The position numbers and the translations under genes were made by a program. Positions 19,210 through 28,489 of a stretch of DNA of 64,000 bases are shown here, one piece after another. How positions within the stretch are numbered: position 1 is the first letter of the stretch; each line of letters begins with the position of its first letter. The notes beneath the pieces are model-generated. The model was not told the origin of the DNA and did not search any database. It saw only the letters and a list, made by a program, of their open reading frames with translations. Source of the DNA: Sediminihaliea albiluteola (GTDB taxonomy: Bacteria > Pseudomonadota > Gammaproteobacteria > Pseudomonadales > Halieaceae); contig NZ_JACFXU010000013.1 of NCBI RefSeq assembly GCF_014077625.1, forward strand, positions 434,001 to 498,000, read 5' to 3'.

Positions 19210-21084
19210 ATGAAAAATCGTCTATATGGGCAGCAGCCATTGACGCGCAGCTCAATGTCTCGACGTCGTTTTGTGACAGGCCTAGCCGCTACTGGTGCCT
19301 GTTTAGGTCTGGGTGCTGGCTCAGCTTTATCTATGGCCAGCCCAAACAGTCGTCAGGGGCCGGTGACCTTAAGGGGTAATCAATTTGATTTGAATGTCGC
19401 TTATCAGGCGGTCAATTTTACCGGTAAGAGTCGTGTGGCCACTGCCATCAATGCTTCGGTTCCAGCGCCTATCTTGCGCTGGCGCGAAGGTGAGCGAGTT
19501 CGCCTACGAGTCAAGAATAACCTGGCTGAAGACACATCAATCCACTGGCATGGCATTATTTTGCCGTCCGGAATGGACGGCGTGCCTGGTTTGAGCTTTG
19601 AGGGAATTAAGCCCGGTGAAAGCTTTGAGTACCAATTTGACGTTAATCAGAGCGGTACATACTGGTATCACAGCCACTCGGGCTATCAGGAACCTAGGGG
19701 CATGTACGGAGCTATCGTGATTGACCCGAAGGAACCCGAGCCCTTTAGCTATGACCGAGATTATGTCGTTATGTTGTCAGACTGGTCTGATGAGGACCCA
19801 CAAGACATCTACGCCAAGCTAAAAAAGTTTAGCCATTACTATAATTTTAGCCAGCGTACGGCGGGGGATTTGTGGCGCGATATTAAAGAAAAAGGGGTGG
19901 CGCAAACCTGGCGCGAGCGTGCTATGTGGAACCACATGCGCATGAGTGAGACAGACATATCTGATGTCACGGGCTATACCTATACCTACTTAATGAATGG
20001 TGCCACGCCTGATGAAGGCTGGGTCGGGCTGTTCAAACGCGGCGAAAAGATACGCTTGCGCTTTATTAACGCTGCATCAATGACGATTTTTGATGTACGT
20101 ATTCCCGGTTTGACTATGACTGTAGTTGCGGCCGATGGGCAGAATATTGAGCCGGTGAGCGTTGATGAGTTCCGTCTAGGAGTGGCCGAGACCTATGATG
20201 TGATTGTCCAGCCCAGTGATGACAGTGCCTACACTGTCTTTGCTCAAAGTATTGATCGCAGTGGCTTTACCCGCGGTACTTTGACGCCGGATCAGAGTTT
20301 GCAGGCAGTTGTGCCAGCGATGGATGCCGCGCCGATTCTAGGGCACCGCGATATGGGTATGGATCACGGCATGCACGATATGGAAGCTCAGGCCGAGCAC
20401 GGCGCGCAGGCTGATCATAATCAGCATGACATGAGTCATAGGCCAGGCGCAGAACATCATCATCAGCAGCCCATGACTGGCCTGATGACAGTGGATCATT
20501 CAGCTCACTCTGATCATGCAGAGCCTTTAGCTAAAGCGGGCTTTGGTAGTAATCGTGACATAAGGCACCTAGCCAGTGAACATGGTCCCCATGTGGATAT
20601 GCTGGCGGAAAGCCCTCAGGATGGCATCGCTGATCCGGGCATTGGTTTGCGCCAGCACGCTGAGCTTCACGGCAGAAAAGTTTTGACTTATGCCGATATA
20701 AGAAACCTCTATACGACAGCTGACCCACGTGAGCCATCAAGAGAAATTGAGCTGCATCTGACTGGCAATATGAGCCGCTATATGTGGTCTATGAATGGCA
20801 TCAGATACTCTGATGCTGAACCCTTAGAGCTGCAATATGGCGAGCGCGTCCGCATTACCTTAGTGAACGACACCATGATGACTCACCCGATGCACTTACA
20901 TGGCATGTGGAGTGAGCTTGAAACGGGGGACCCACTGCATATTCCGCGCAAGCACACGGTGATTGTGCAGCCGGGTTCAAAAGTCAGTTATTTAGTCACG
21001 GCTGATGCTATCGGTCGCTGGGCTTATCACTGTCACTTGATATACCACATGGCCGGTATGTTTCGTGAAGTGAGAGTGCGCTAG
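19210..21084 (+). CDS. Multicopper oxidase CopA/PcoA, Tat-exported
   Basis: A periplasmic laccase-like oxidase of copper resistance, 624 residues. A twin-arginine signal (SRRRFVTG, residues 17-24) directs folded export. Copper-site motifs appear in pairs: HWHGI and YWYHSHSG near the N-terminus, then HPMHLHGMW and HCHLIYHMAGMF at the C-terminus. A Met/His-rich insert at about 370-440 (MDHGMHDM, AEHHHQQPM) would bind extra Cu(I). The ATG at 19210 with GAGGG is preferred over an upstream TTG. CopB follows after 13 bp. The family is PcoA/CopA; the gene name is avoided here because the ATPase shares it. Confidence 0.95.
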   Translation: MKNRLYGQQPLTRSSMSRRRFVTGLAATGACLGLGAGSALSMASPNSRQGPVTLRGNQFDLNVAYQAVNFTGKSRVATAINASVPAPILRWREGERVRLRVKNNLAEDTSIHWHGIILPSGMDGVPGLSFEGIKPGESFEYQFDVNQSGTYWYHSHSGYQEPRGMYGAIVIDPKEPEPFSYDRDYVVMLSDWSDEDPQDIYAKLKKFSHYYNFSQRTAGDLWRDIKEKGVAQTWRERAMWNHMRMSETDISDVTGYTYTYLMNGATPDEGWVGLFKRGEKIRLRFINAASMTIFDVRIPGLTMTVVAADGQNIEPVSVDEFRLGVAETYDVIVQPSDDSAYTVFAQSIDRSGFTRGTLTPDQSLQAVVPAMDAAPILGHRDMGMDHGMHDMEAQAEHGAQADHNQHDMSHRPGAEHHHQQPMTGLMTVDHSAHSDHAEPLAKAGFGSNRDIRHLASEHGPHVDMLAESPQDGIADPGIGLRQHAELHGRKVLTYADIRNLYTTADPREPSREIELHLTGNMSRYMWSMNGIRYSDAEPLELQYGERVRITLVNDTMMTHPMHLHGMWSELETGDPLHIPRKHTVIVQPGSKVSYLVTADAIGRWAYHCHLIYHMAGMFREVRVR

Positions 21085-21097
21085 GGAGGCGATAGCA

Positions 21098-21841
21098 ATG
21101 CAGCAATTAACTAAACCATTAATCTCTCTACCAGCAAGATTCAGTCTCCAGACTAGTTTGATGACGCTGCTTCTCATTTGGGGCAATACGTCCTTAGCTG
21201 CTGGCGATGATGACCCGCTGGTATCGAAGCTGATCATTGATCAACTAGAGCTGCGTGATACTGATGAGGATGAGACTTGGGTTCTAGATGCTCAGGGCTG
21301 GGTGGGTAAAGACCTCCACAAGCTCTGGTTCAAAGTGGATGCAGAACGCAGCGAGGGTAATAGCCAAGAGCTTGAGTTGCAGGCGCTCTATAATAAAGCT
21401 ATCGCACCTTACTGGGACTTCCAGTTGGGCTTGCGCAAGGACCTTAAACCGAGCCCCAGTCGCAGTTGGGCGGTGATCGGCATTCAAGGCCTGGCGCCTT
21501 ATTACTTTGAGATCGACAGTGCTTTGTTTATTGGCGAGAGTGGTCGTGCAGCCCTGCGCTTGGAGGCTGAATATGAGCTGCTGTTTACCCAGCGGCTTAT
21601 ATTAAGCCCGGAAATCGAGCTCAATCTTCATGCTCAAAATGATGCTGAGCACGGAATCGGTTCGGGACTATCTGATATCGAGGCGGGTCTGAGGTTGCGC
21701 TACGAAATCCGCCGAGAGTTTGCCCCTTATATGGGCATCTATTGGACTAAGCGCTTTGGCAATACCGCTGACTTTGCTCGGCAAGAGGGCTTGGATAGCA
21801 GTGAATGGCAGTGGGTGATTGGTATTCGCAGCTGGTTTTAA
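21098..21841 (+). CDS. copB: Outer-membrane copper resistance protein CopB/PcoB
   Basis: An outer-membrane protein of 247 residues with a signal sequence ending near TSLAAG and a CopB domain. Recognisable segments are LDAQGWVG, LQALYNKAIAPYWD, LGLRKDL and the C-terminal SGLSDIEAGLRLRYEI. It pairs with the multicopper oxidase in copper-resistance operons. The Met-rich N-terminal repeat of some homologues is absent. GGGAGG precedes the ATG. It is the last gene of the block. Confidence 0.93.
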   Translation: MQQLTKPLISLPARFSLQTSLMTLLLIWGNTSLAAGDDDPLVSKLIIDQLELRDTDEDETWVLDAQGWVGKDLHKLWFKVDAERSEGNSQELELQALYNKAIAPYWDFQLGLRKDLKPSPSRSWAVIGIQGLAPYYFEIDSALFIGESGRAALRLEAEYELLFTQRLILSPEIELNLHAQNDAEHGIGSGLSDIEAGLRLRYEIRREFAPYMGIYWTKRFGNTADFARQEGLDSSEWQWVIGIRSWF

Positions 21842-21945
21842 GTGCAGTTCAGGTCTTCGCTTGACTGCGGGGCTATGAATGGGCCGCTGCGTGGCTATGT
21901 TAGTCTATTGTTTAAAATCCACATGAAAGAATAGCGAGGCAGAGT

Positions 21946-23082
21946 ATGAAAAGTTCATTGGTTATTTCTATTAAGCGCTTAGTCATGCTCGCGCTGCTTG
22001 GCTTTAGCGCCGCTTGTGTTAGTGAGCAGAAGCTGCCCTTTGAGCTGACTAGCGTGGCGCAGTTTGAGGAGCCTTGGGCGATGACGTTTTTGCCCGACGG
22101 TCGCCTCCTGGTGACTGAAAAACCTGGTCGCTTGCTGTTGCTCAGCCGCGATGGCCAGCAAGTGGAATCTGTTTCAGGCCTGCCGCAGGTGGATTATGGT
22201 GGTCAAGGTGGCTTAGGCGATATTGTATTGCATCCAGACTTTAGCACTAATGGCTTGGTCTACTTAAGCTATGTCGAAGCAGGTGATGACGATACCCGCG
22301 GAGCAGCTGTGGCTAGGGCTGTTCTCGATTTGAGCGAAGAGGGCGCAGCGACACTGCATGATCTATCGGTTATATGGCGACAGACACCGAAAGTGACTGG
22401 TCGCGGCCACTTTGCTCATCGCATCGCGCTCTCTGATAGCAAGGAGTTATTTATTTCCTCCGGTGAGCGCCAGGCCTTTGACCCCGCCCAAGATATGTCG
22501 GGCAACCTTGGAAAAATCGTTCGCCTGCGTGATGATGGCAGTATTCCTAGTGACAACCCCTTTGTTGAGCAGGCTGGGGTCAGCGCAGAAATTTGGTCGC
22601 TGGGCCATCGCAATCCTCTGGGCTTAGCATTTGATGCGCAGGGCCGCTTATGGAGCCATGAGATGGGGCCCGCTCACGGTGATGAGCTCAACCTGATTTT
22701 GCCGGGCAGGAATTATGGCTATCCATTGGTCTCCAACGGTAACCACTACAATGGTGATCCTATTCCCGATCACCATACACGCCCAGATCTAGAGGCCCCC
22801 AAAGCTTACTGGGTGCCGGCTATTTCACCGGCCGGTTTGATGTTCTATGACGCCGATTTATTCCCCCAGTGGCAGGGTAGTGCCTTTATCGGCAGCTTGT
22901 CCGCTAAGGCTCTGCTGCGCGTAGTGTTCGATGGCGATGAAGCACGAGAAGCCGAACGCTTTCCGATGGGCAGCAGGATTCGCGAAGTAGAGCAGGGTCC
23001 AGAGGGTGCTATCTGGCTCCTAGAGGATGATCGCAATGAGAGTAAAGGACGTCTACTGAAGCTCACGCCACGACAGCCTTAA
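21946..23082 (+). CDS. PQQ-dependent aldose sugar dehydrogenase family lipoprotein
   Basis: 378 residues with a lipobox (SAAC) and a six-bladed beta-propeller of the soluble glucose/aldose dehydrogenase family (YliI/Asd). Motifs include [39 protein letters not shown] and GPAHGDELN, the last two around the PQQ/calcium site. It would oxidise sugars in the periplasm. The true substrate is unknown. GAGG precedes the ATG. It is convergent with the pseudouridine synthase gene. Confidence 0.9.
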   Translation: MKSSLVISIKRLVMLALLGFSAACVSEQKLPFELTSVAQFEEPWAMTFLPDGRLLVTEKPGRLLLLSRDGQQVESVSGLPQVDYGGQGGLGDIVLHPDFSTNGLVYLSYVEAGDDDTRGAAVARAVLDLSEEGAATLHDLSVIWRQTPKVTGRGHFAHRIALSDSKELFISSGERQAFDPAQDMSGNLGKIVRLRDDGSIPSDNPFVEQAGVSAEIWSLGHRNPLGLAFDAQGRLWSHEMGPAHGDELNLILPGRNYGYPLVSNGNHYNGDPIPDHHTRPDLEAPKAYWVPAISPAGLMFYDADLFPQWQGSAFIGSLSAKALLRVVFDGDEAREAERFPMGSRIREVEQGPEGAIWLLEDDRNESKGRLLKLTPRQP

Positions 23083-23105
23083 AACGCTTTAGGGCCTAAA
23101 TAATC

Positions 23106-23135
23106 TCAGCGCTCGGGCTAATGACTGAGCGCTGA
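23106..23135. terminator. Bidirectional terminator-like hairpin
   Basis: A perfect 9-bp stem (TCAGCGCTC/GAGCGCTGA) with a 12-nt loop between convergent genes, partly within the 3' end of the pseudouridine synthase gene. On the minus strand it is followed by ATTATTTAGG, a weak T-tract. Confidence 0.45.
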
Positions 23136-23861
23136 TACCCAATCAAAGCGCTCTAGTAGTTGCAAGAAACTGCCACTTGGCGGCGCCCTTAAGCAGAGCT
23201 GTTCGCCACTTATGGGGTGCTTTAATTGCAGCTCAGTGCAGCTCAGCAAGAGACGCTTTACTCCCAGCTCAGTAGCAAAAAAGCGGTTGTGTACGCCCTT
23301 GCCGTGATTGGCATCGCCGATGATGGGGTAGCCTAAATGCTTCATGTGTCGGCGCAATTGATGCTTGCGCCCAGTCAGCGGCTGTAGCTCCACCAGTGAG
23401 TAACGTGCACTAGGGTAGCGATCAACGGCATAGGGTAACTCGATGCTTGCTAGCCGGCGATAGCGAGTCAGCGCTTCCCGTGCAGGGCCGCGCGCTAAGC
23501 CGGCAAGTTTGTCGGCATCATCGCGAATGGCGTGATCGACCTCACCACTTGGCGGGCAATAGCCGCGTACGACCGCCAAGTAAGTTTTGGCCACCGAGCG
23601 CTGCTGAAACTGTTCCGATAGCGCTGCTGCAATACTTGAGTTAAGGGCAAACAGCAAGACACCAGAAGTGGGTTTATCTAAGCGATGTATTGGGTACACA
23701 CGCTGGCCTATCTGGTCGCGGAGTAGTTGCAGTGCAAAGCGTGTTTCCCGGCGATCAATGGGGCTGCGGTGAACCAGTAAACCGGCGGGTTTATCGATAG
23801 CGACTAGTTGCTCGTCACGATAGATGATCGGGAGCTCAGTGGTCTCATGACAGTCATTCAT
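23118..23861 (-). CDS. truC: TruC-type tRNA pseudouridine synthase (RluA family)
   Basis: The 247-residue enzyme isomerises uridine in RNA. The catalytic motif is HRLDKPTSGV near residue 60, and the C-terminal part has LVELQPLTGRKHQLRRH. The length and motif context fit TruC (tRNA U65), rather than the S4-domain RluC/D type, which has an extra N-terminal domain. Its ATG overlaps the stop of the RND gene (ATGA), so it is translated as the last cistron of that operon. Confidence 0.88.
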   Translation of the reverse strand: MNDCHETTELPIIYRDEQLVAIDKPAGLLVHRSPIDRRETRFALQLLRDQIGQRVYPIHRLDKPTSGVLLFALNSSIAAALSEQFQQRSVAKTYLAVVRGYCPPSGEVDHAIRDDADKLAGLARGPAREALTRYRRLASIELPYAVDRYPSARYSLVELQPLTGRKHQLRRHMKHLGYPIIGDANHGKGVHNRFFATELGVKRLLLSCTELQLKHPISGEQLCLRAPPSGSFLQLLERFDWVSALSH

Positions 23862-26800
23862 GCGCTGAGCACTTTTAGAAAAACCCCGCGGCTAGCCTTC
23901 CAGCGCAGCCGATTGAGCACCACAAACAGCGGTGGCACCAAGAAAAATGACACGATGGTAGACAGTAACACGCCGCCAGCAATGGCCATCGCAAAGGGCG
24001 GCCAAAAGAGACTGTCCTCCAAAATTAAAGGCAGGAAGCCACCGAAGGTGGTGATGGTAGTAGAGACAATATGCCGGCTTGAGTCCATCACCACTTGGCG
24101 CACCGCCAGCAGTTCGCCGCGCATTGCTCTAGGTTCGAGTTGCAGGGCAGTCATAATGATAATGGCGGCATTAATCGATACACCGATGGAGCCAATCACA
24201 CCGATCACTGCCTGGATGCCGAAGGGGTAGCGAAAGATTGCTAGCGCTAACAGGCTAAGGCCTAAAGAGCAGAGGCAGACCAGCATGGCGACTGCCGATA
24301 GGCGCCATGAATTAAAGGTCAGCACAATCGTTGCTAGCAGGGCAGCGAGGATCATGCCGATTGGCGCCATGATATGGTCCATGACATCGGCGCGCACATC
24401 GGAGTCGCCGCCAAAGCTAATACGGTAGCCATCGGGCAGAGCGATGGGGTCTTCGGCCAGATCGGCACGCAGAAACTTCAAAGCTTCTTCGGGTAGCACG
24501 CCGCGGGTTAAATAGGCTTGCACCGTGTTGACTCGCTCGCCGTTTTTGCGCGAGATAGGGCTGCTCGAAGGTCTGAGTGTTACTTTACCCAGCGCGCTAA
24601 GTGGCGTGCCGAAGGGCAGTGCACCGGCTGTGCTTGTGGCGCTACTGATCCGAATATTGCCAATGTCCTCAGCATTGCTCCAGCGCTGCTCCTCAAGGCG
24701 AACTCGCACTGGCAAGCGCTGTGTATCTTCCAGTAATTCGCCGGCGTGCAGCCCACGCAGGCTCGCATCCAGAGTGTCGGCGACGCTAGTCAATTGCAGT
24801 CCAGCTAACTGTGCCTGGGACTCGTCTACTTGAAATAGCAGTTTGGGTGCGCCTCCTGATAGGCTGGCATTGGTGTGGGTGACATCAGGCACCCGCTCCA
24901 TGCGCTGTCTAAACTGCTCTCCAAGATGACGCAGCCGATCAAGGTTCGGGCCGTAAATCTCAACTTCTAGCGGTGCCATCACTGGCGGGCCTTGGTCGAT
25001 GCCTCTAACAATGATTCGAGCCTCAGGGTAGTCGCGATCGACCTCCTGTTGTAAGCGGCGAATCAGGTCATCGGTTTGCCGGGCATCCTGTGTCATCACC
25101 AGTGCTTCAGCCCAGCTTGGGATGCCTTCCTTCATTCGATACATGTTGTAGTAGAACGCAGGCGGGCTTTCACCTAAGGTCCAATCAACACGCTTTACTA
25201 GTGCTTCCGCGCGGAGCTTTTGGTCGAGCTTGGTCACTAGTGCTTGGCTGTCGTAAATGGATCGACCATCAGGTAATTTCACCTGAATATACAGTTGGTC
25301 GCGATCGGTACTTGGGAAGAACTGAGCAGTTAAAGTACCAAAGGAGAGAAAGCCACTGAGTGGTAAAACCAGCGCGAGGGCGATTCCAGCAGCTGGGTGT
25401 GCCAGTGTCCAGTCGAGACTGTCTTGCAAGAGCCGGCTTGGTCTTCCTCCCTCTGCGCCTCGCTCCCACCAGTGGCTGTCCCATCGCAGGCCGGCCGGTA
25501 GCAGCCATGCAGCCAGTACTGGAGTGATTGTCAGTGCTAAGAGCAGGGAGGAAGCCAGCATAACCACGACCGATTTGGCAATGGTTCCCATAAAGTCGCC
25601 GGAAGGGCCGGGCAGTACAACCATCGGCATAAAAGCTAGAATGGTCGTGGCGGTACTTGATAACAGGGGTATGCGCAGCCGTGTGACGGCCGTAGTGATC
25701 GCCGCCAGTGGCGTGAGGCCGCGCTGCAAGCGTTTGCGAACTTCATCAGTCATGACAATGGAGCCATCCACCAAGAGGCCCAGTGCGACTACCATGCCGG
25801 TCACTGACATCTGGTGCAGCGCCACGCCCCAATAGTAAAGCAGGGTGATGGACATCAAAGCACATAGAGGCAGAATTACGGCGACCACAATTGCCGCGCG
25901 CCAGCCTAGGGTGAAAAGTAGTACCAGCAGTACCAGCACGACACCTAAGAGCAGGTTTTGCGCTACTTCCTTCAAGCGCTCTTGGGTATAAACACTTTGA
26001 TCGTAAGTGCTCTCTAAGCTCACAGCCTGTGGCGCCGAGGCCTGCCACTGATCGGCAAAGTCAGCAAAATTTTTGCTCCATACATCGACCTGCAAACCAT
26101 CGGACATAGCAATGCCAATGAGGATACCGGGTTGGCCATTGATTAAGGCCATGGCCGGTGGTGGGCTGCTGCTCGTTTTATAGACCTTGGCAATATCAGC
26201 GACTGTTACCGTATTGCCATCTTCGTTGGTGGCGACAATGGCCTTGCGAATGCGAGCGAGTGAATCAAATTCCCCGCCAATTTCTACCAATAGCTCGCTG
26301 CCTGATCCTGAGCTGCGGCCCGCCGATACCTTAGGGTCCGCAGCACTAAGGGCCTGAGCTAGGTGGCTAAGGCTCAGTCCCCGAGCGGCTAGGGCGGCCT
26401 CGTTAACGGATACTCGCACCTCTTCCTCGGGTTCACCATAAAGGTCTACCCGTTCGGTGCCGGAAACATTGCGCGCCGCATCAGCAAAGTCTTGTGCCAA
26501 ACGGTTAAGCAGTGACAGAGAGATGTCATGGCCCTTTGCGGCGCGCAAACCATAGATGCGGGTATAGGCGGAGAGTCGATCATCGTCAAATACCGGGGCG
26601 CCAACACCACTAGGAAATTGACTTTGGGCATCACCTAAAGCGTCCCGTATTTCGGACCAAGCGCGCGCTATGTCACTCTTGGCCAGAGTTTCGTGGAGCG
26701 TAATATTGATAAATGACACGCCGGCGCTGGAGGTGGAGCGGAGCTCGTCGATCTCTGGTATGCGGCGCAACTGATCTTCAAGCGGTCGGGTCACCAGTGC

Positions 26801-26977
26801 TTCAACGCGTTCCGGCGTGGCACCGGGAAAGAATGTCGTCGCGGTTGCAATAAAGTTGGTGATAGAAGGGTCTTCTTGGCGCGCGATCGAGCGAAAGCTG
26901 CTGATACCCACGGCAATGATAATTAGGATAAAGAGGACGCAGTAGCGCTGGTTTTTGTACAGGGCTGAGGCCAGCAT
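23858..26977 (-). CDS. RND efflux transporter permease (AcrB/HAE1-like)
   Basis: An inner-membrane proton-driven exporter of 1039 residues, with 12 transmembrane helices in two halves and two large periplasmic domains. The N-terminal helix is followed by EDPSITNF and FFPGATPERVE, and the proton-relay helix has GLLVDGSIVM. The upstream frame extends into the preceding gene. I chose the ATG at 26977, one base after the membrane-fusion stop, because it gives the usual short N-terminus. The substrate is unknown, and no outer-membrane factor is encoded here, so a TolC-like protein elsewhere is implied. Confidence 0.93.
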   Translation of the reverse strand: MLASALYKNQRYCVLFILIIIAVGISSFRSIARQEDPSITNFIATATTFFPGATPERVEALVTRPLEDQLRRIPEIDELRSTSSAGVSFINITLHETLAKSDIARAWSEIRDALGDAQSQFPSGVGAPVFDDDRLSAYTRIYGLRAAKGHDISLSLLNRLAQDFADAARNVSGTERVDLYGEPEEEVRVSVNEAALAARGLSLSHLAQALSAADPKVSAGRSSGSGSELLVEIGGEFDSLARIRKAIVATNEDGNTVTVADIAKVYKTSSSPPPAMALINGQPGILIGIAMSDGLQVDVWSKNFADFADQWQASAPQAVSLESTYDQSVYTQERLKEVAQNLLLGVVLVLLVLLFTLGWRAAIVVAVILPLCALMSITLLYYWGVALHQMSVTGMVVALGLLVDGSIVMTDEVRKRLQRGLTPLAAITTAVTRLRIPLLSSTATTILAFMPMVVLPGPSGDFMGTIAKSVVVMLASSLLLALTITPVLAAWLLPAGLRWDSHWWERGAEGGRPSRLLQDSLDWTLAHPAAGIALALVLPLSGFLSFGTLTAQFFPSTDRDQLYIQVKLPDGRSIYDSQALVTKLDQKLRAEALVKRVDWTLGESPPAFYYNMYRMKEGIPSWAEALVMTQDARQTDDLIRRLQQEVDRDYPEARIIVRGIDQGPPVMAPLEVEIYGPNLDRLRHLGEQFRQRMERVPDVTHTNASLSGGAPKLLFQVDESQAQLAGLQLTSVADTLDASLRGLHAGELLEDTQRLPVRVRLEEQRWSNAEDIGNIRISSATSTAGALPFGTPLSALGKVTLRPSSSPISRKNGERVNTVQAYLTRGVLPEEALKFLRADLAEDPIALPDGYRISFGGDSDVRADVMDHIMAPIGMILAALLATIVLTFNSWRLSAVAMLVCLCSLGLSLLALAIFRYPFGIQAVIGVIGSIGVSINAAIIIMTALQLEPRAMRGELLAVRQVVMDSSRHIVSTTITTFGGFLPLILEDSLFWPPFAMAIAGGVLLSTIVSFFLVPPLFVVLNRLRWKASRGVFLKVLSA

Positions 26978-26978
26978 C

Positions 26979-28103
26979 TCAGCGTTCCAGTACGGTGACT
27001 GGGGAGCCCGGGGCAACCCGGTGGATGCCATCGGCGATCACTCGCTGACCATCGACCAGGGTGCCGCGCACATAGGCTTGATCGGCGCGAAGCTCTAAAA
27101 CTTCAACTACTTCTCTAGCGCTTACGATCTGCCCATCTTGCTCTGTTAAGGAGAGCACATTCCAGATGCCTCGCTGTCCCTCGAGTAGCGCTGCCAAGGG
27201 CAGCCAACCGCCGGCTTGCTGCACGCTATGGGTTAGCTCTAATGTGATGGCCTCGCCATCCATAGCAGTACTATTTTCCGGCAGTGAAAAAACGGCGATT
27301 GCAGTTCGGGTTCGGGAGTCTATATCGGGTCTGATGGCGCGCAGGATGGCCGGCACTTGCTGGTCGCGCCAGTTCAACTGGTAGCTGTGGCCTATCTCAA
27401 GGTCTTCAATTAGCGGAGCTGCCACGCCAATATGCGCTTCGCGAACGCCGGATTGAATTAGGCGCAGAATCGCGGTACCAGGCGCAACGACAGTCCCTGG
27501 GTCTAAGTACCTAGCCGCCACAACCCCATCAAAAGGGGCTCGAAGCATGAGTTTATCTAGGTCGATATCGAGGCGTTTGAGCTGAGCTTGAATAGCCTTG
27601 TGCTGAGCCGCTAGGGCCTCTGCACGCAGTCTACTTTCATCATAGGCCTCACGGGATACCGCTCCTGTAGCTTGTAAGTCTTGTTGCCGCTTAGCTTTTA
27701 GGCGAGCCAGCTCTAACTCTGCTTTTAGAGTGTCTAGCTCTGCAGCGGCAGCACTGCGCTGCGCTTGCAAGCGCTGCTCATCCAAGCGCGCTAGCACTTG
27801 ACCGGCGCTCACTTTGGCGCCCTCGTTGACAGTGACCTCGGCCAATAGACCGGCGGACTCGAAGCCTAGGTCGGTGCGCTGACCGGCTTGGACCAAGCCC
27901 AAGAACTGGCGTTTGCTGTCAAAGCTTTGCTCTAGTCTGTAGACAGTGCTGGCTACAGGCATTGGCTCGATCTGCTTAACATTGGGCTCAGCGCTGGCGC
28001 GCCATTGCAAAAAACTGCTAAGGGCTAGGACTAAGACCAGTGCCAGTGTGATAGCGCCGAGGTTGCTTCGCAGGGCGCCGGAGCCAGAAGAGGTATGTGG
28101 CAT
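26979..28103 (-). CDS. RND periplasmic adaptor (HlyD/AcrA-type membrane-fusion protein)
   Basis: 374 residues: an N-terminal membrane anchor (about 16-33), lipoyl half-motifs (ESAGLLAEVTVNEGAKVSAGQ and LRAPFDGVVAARYLDPG), and an alpha-helical hairpin between them rich in Ala, Leu, Lys and Glu. Beta-barrel and membrane-proximal regions follow. It bridges the RND pump to an outer-membrane channel. It is the first gene of the operon with the RND permease and truC. Only a weak ribosome-binding site is visible. Confidence 0.92.
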   Translation of the reverse strand: MPHTSSGSGALRSNLGAITLALVLVLALSSFLQWRASAEPNVKQIEPMPVASTVYRLEQSFDSKRQFLGLVQAGQRTDLGFESAGLLAEVTVNEGAKVSAGQVLARLDEQRLQAQRSAAAAELDTLKAELELARLKAKRQQDLQATGAVSREAYDESRLRAEALAAQHKAIQAQLKRLDIDLDKLMLRAPFDGVVAARYLDPGTVVAPGTAILRLIQSGVREAHIGVAAPLIEDLEIGHSYQLNWRDQQVPAILRAIRPDIDSRTRTAIAVFSLPENSTAMDGEAITLELTHSVQQAGGWLPLAALLEGQRGIWNVLSLTEQDGQIVSAREVVEVLELRADQAYVRGTLVDGQRVIADGIHRVAPGSPVTVLER

Positions 28104-28191
28104 CGATTGGGTCTCTGGGCGAAAAGCTGCCCTATGGTATGTGTGCGAAGATCACTGTCAAGCAAAAGGATAGTAAAGCGGCTAGTCGGCC

Positions 28192-28220
28192 TTGCACAGT
28201 GAGTATCTTTCAGACACAAT
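28192..28220 (+). promoter_or_regulatory. Possible promoter of the SRP RNA
   Basis: TTGCAC, a 17-bp spacer and CACAAT are followed by the GC-rich stretch ACGCGCCCTC, about 35 bp before the RNA. The -10 is weak, but the discriminator fits a stable-RNA promoter. Confidence 0.4.
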
Positions 28221-28254
28221 ACGCGCCCTCTGCATCGAGCTGCAGAGTTGCTAT

Positions 28255-28364
28255 GGCGGCTCGAGCGGTCCCCTCGCAACGATAGGTAGTGAACCCCGCC
28301 AGGCCCGGAAGGGAGCAACGGTAATTACTGACTCGTGTGCCGGGGTGTGGCTGTTCGGGTCGCC
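28255..28364 (+). ncRNA. ffs: Signal recognition particle RNA (4.5S)
   Basis: A 110-nt RNA whose ends form a 12-bp helix (GGCGGCTCGAGC with GTTCGGGTCGCC, including G-U pairs). The centre holds the universal SRP domain IV sequence: CCAGGCCCGGAAGGGAGCA with the GGAA tetraloop, then CTCGTGTGCCGGG. It binds Ffh for co-translational membrane targeting. It lies directly upstream of dnaX, as in Pseudomonas. Confidence 0.95.
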
Positions 28365-28489
28365 TCCATTATCTTGTCCCTTTGTTTCCCCAATTATAGC
28401 GCGCTTTTTAGTCACAATAGGGTGGCTTCCTTTCCCGTGTGCGGCTCGCTGGTGTATCCTAGACCTTTTGCATTAAGGCACCGATTCGC

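Noticed and set aside
21842-21945. Hairpin after copB as a terminator.
   Set aside because: Only a 5-bp GCAGT/ACTGC match with a long loop and no T-run.
28192-28476. Open frame covering the SRP RNA and another opposite to it.
   Set aside because: The region folds as the 4.5S RNA with conserved domain IV; the frames are incidental.
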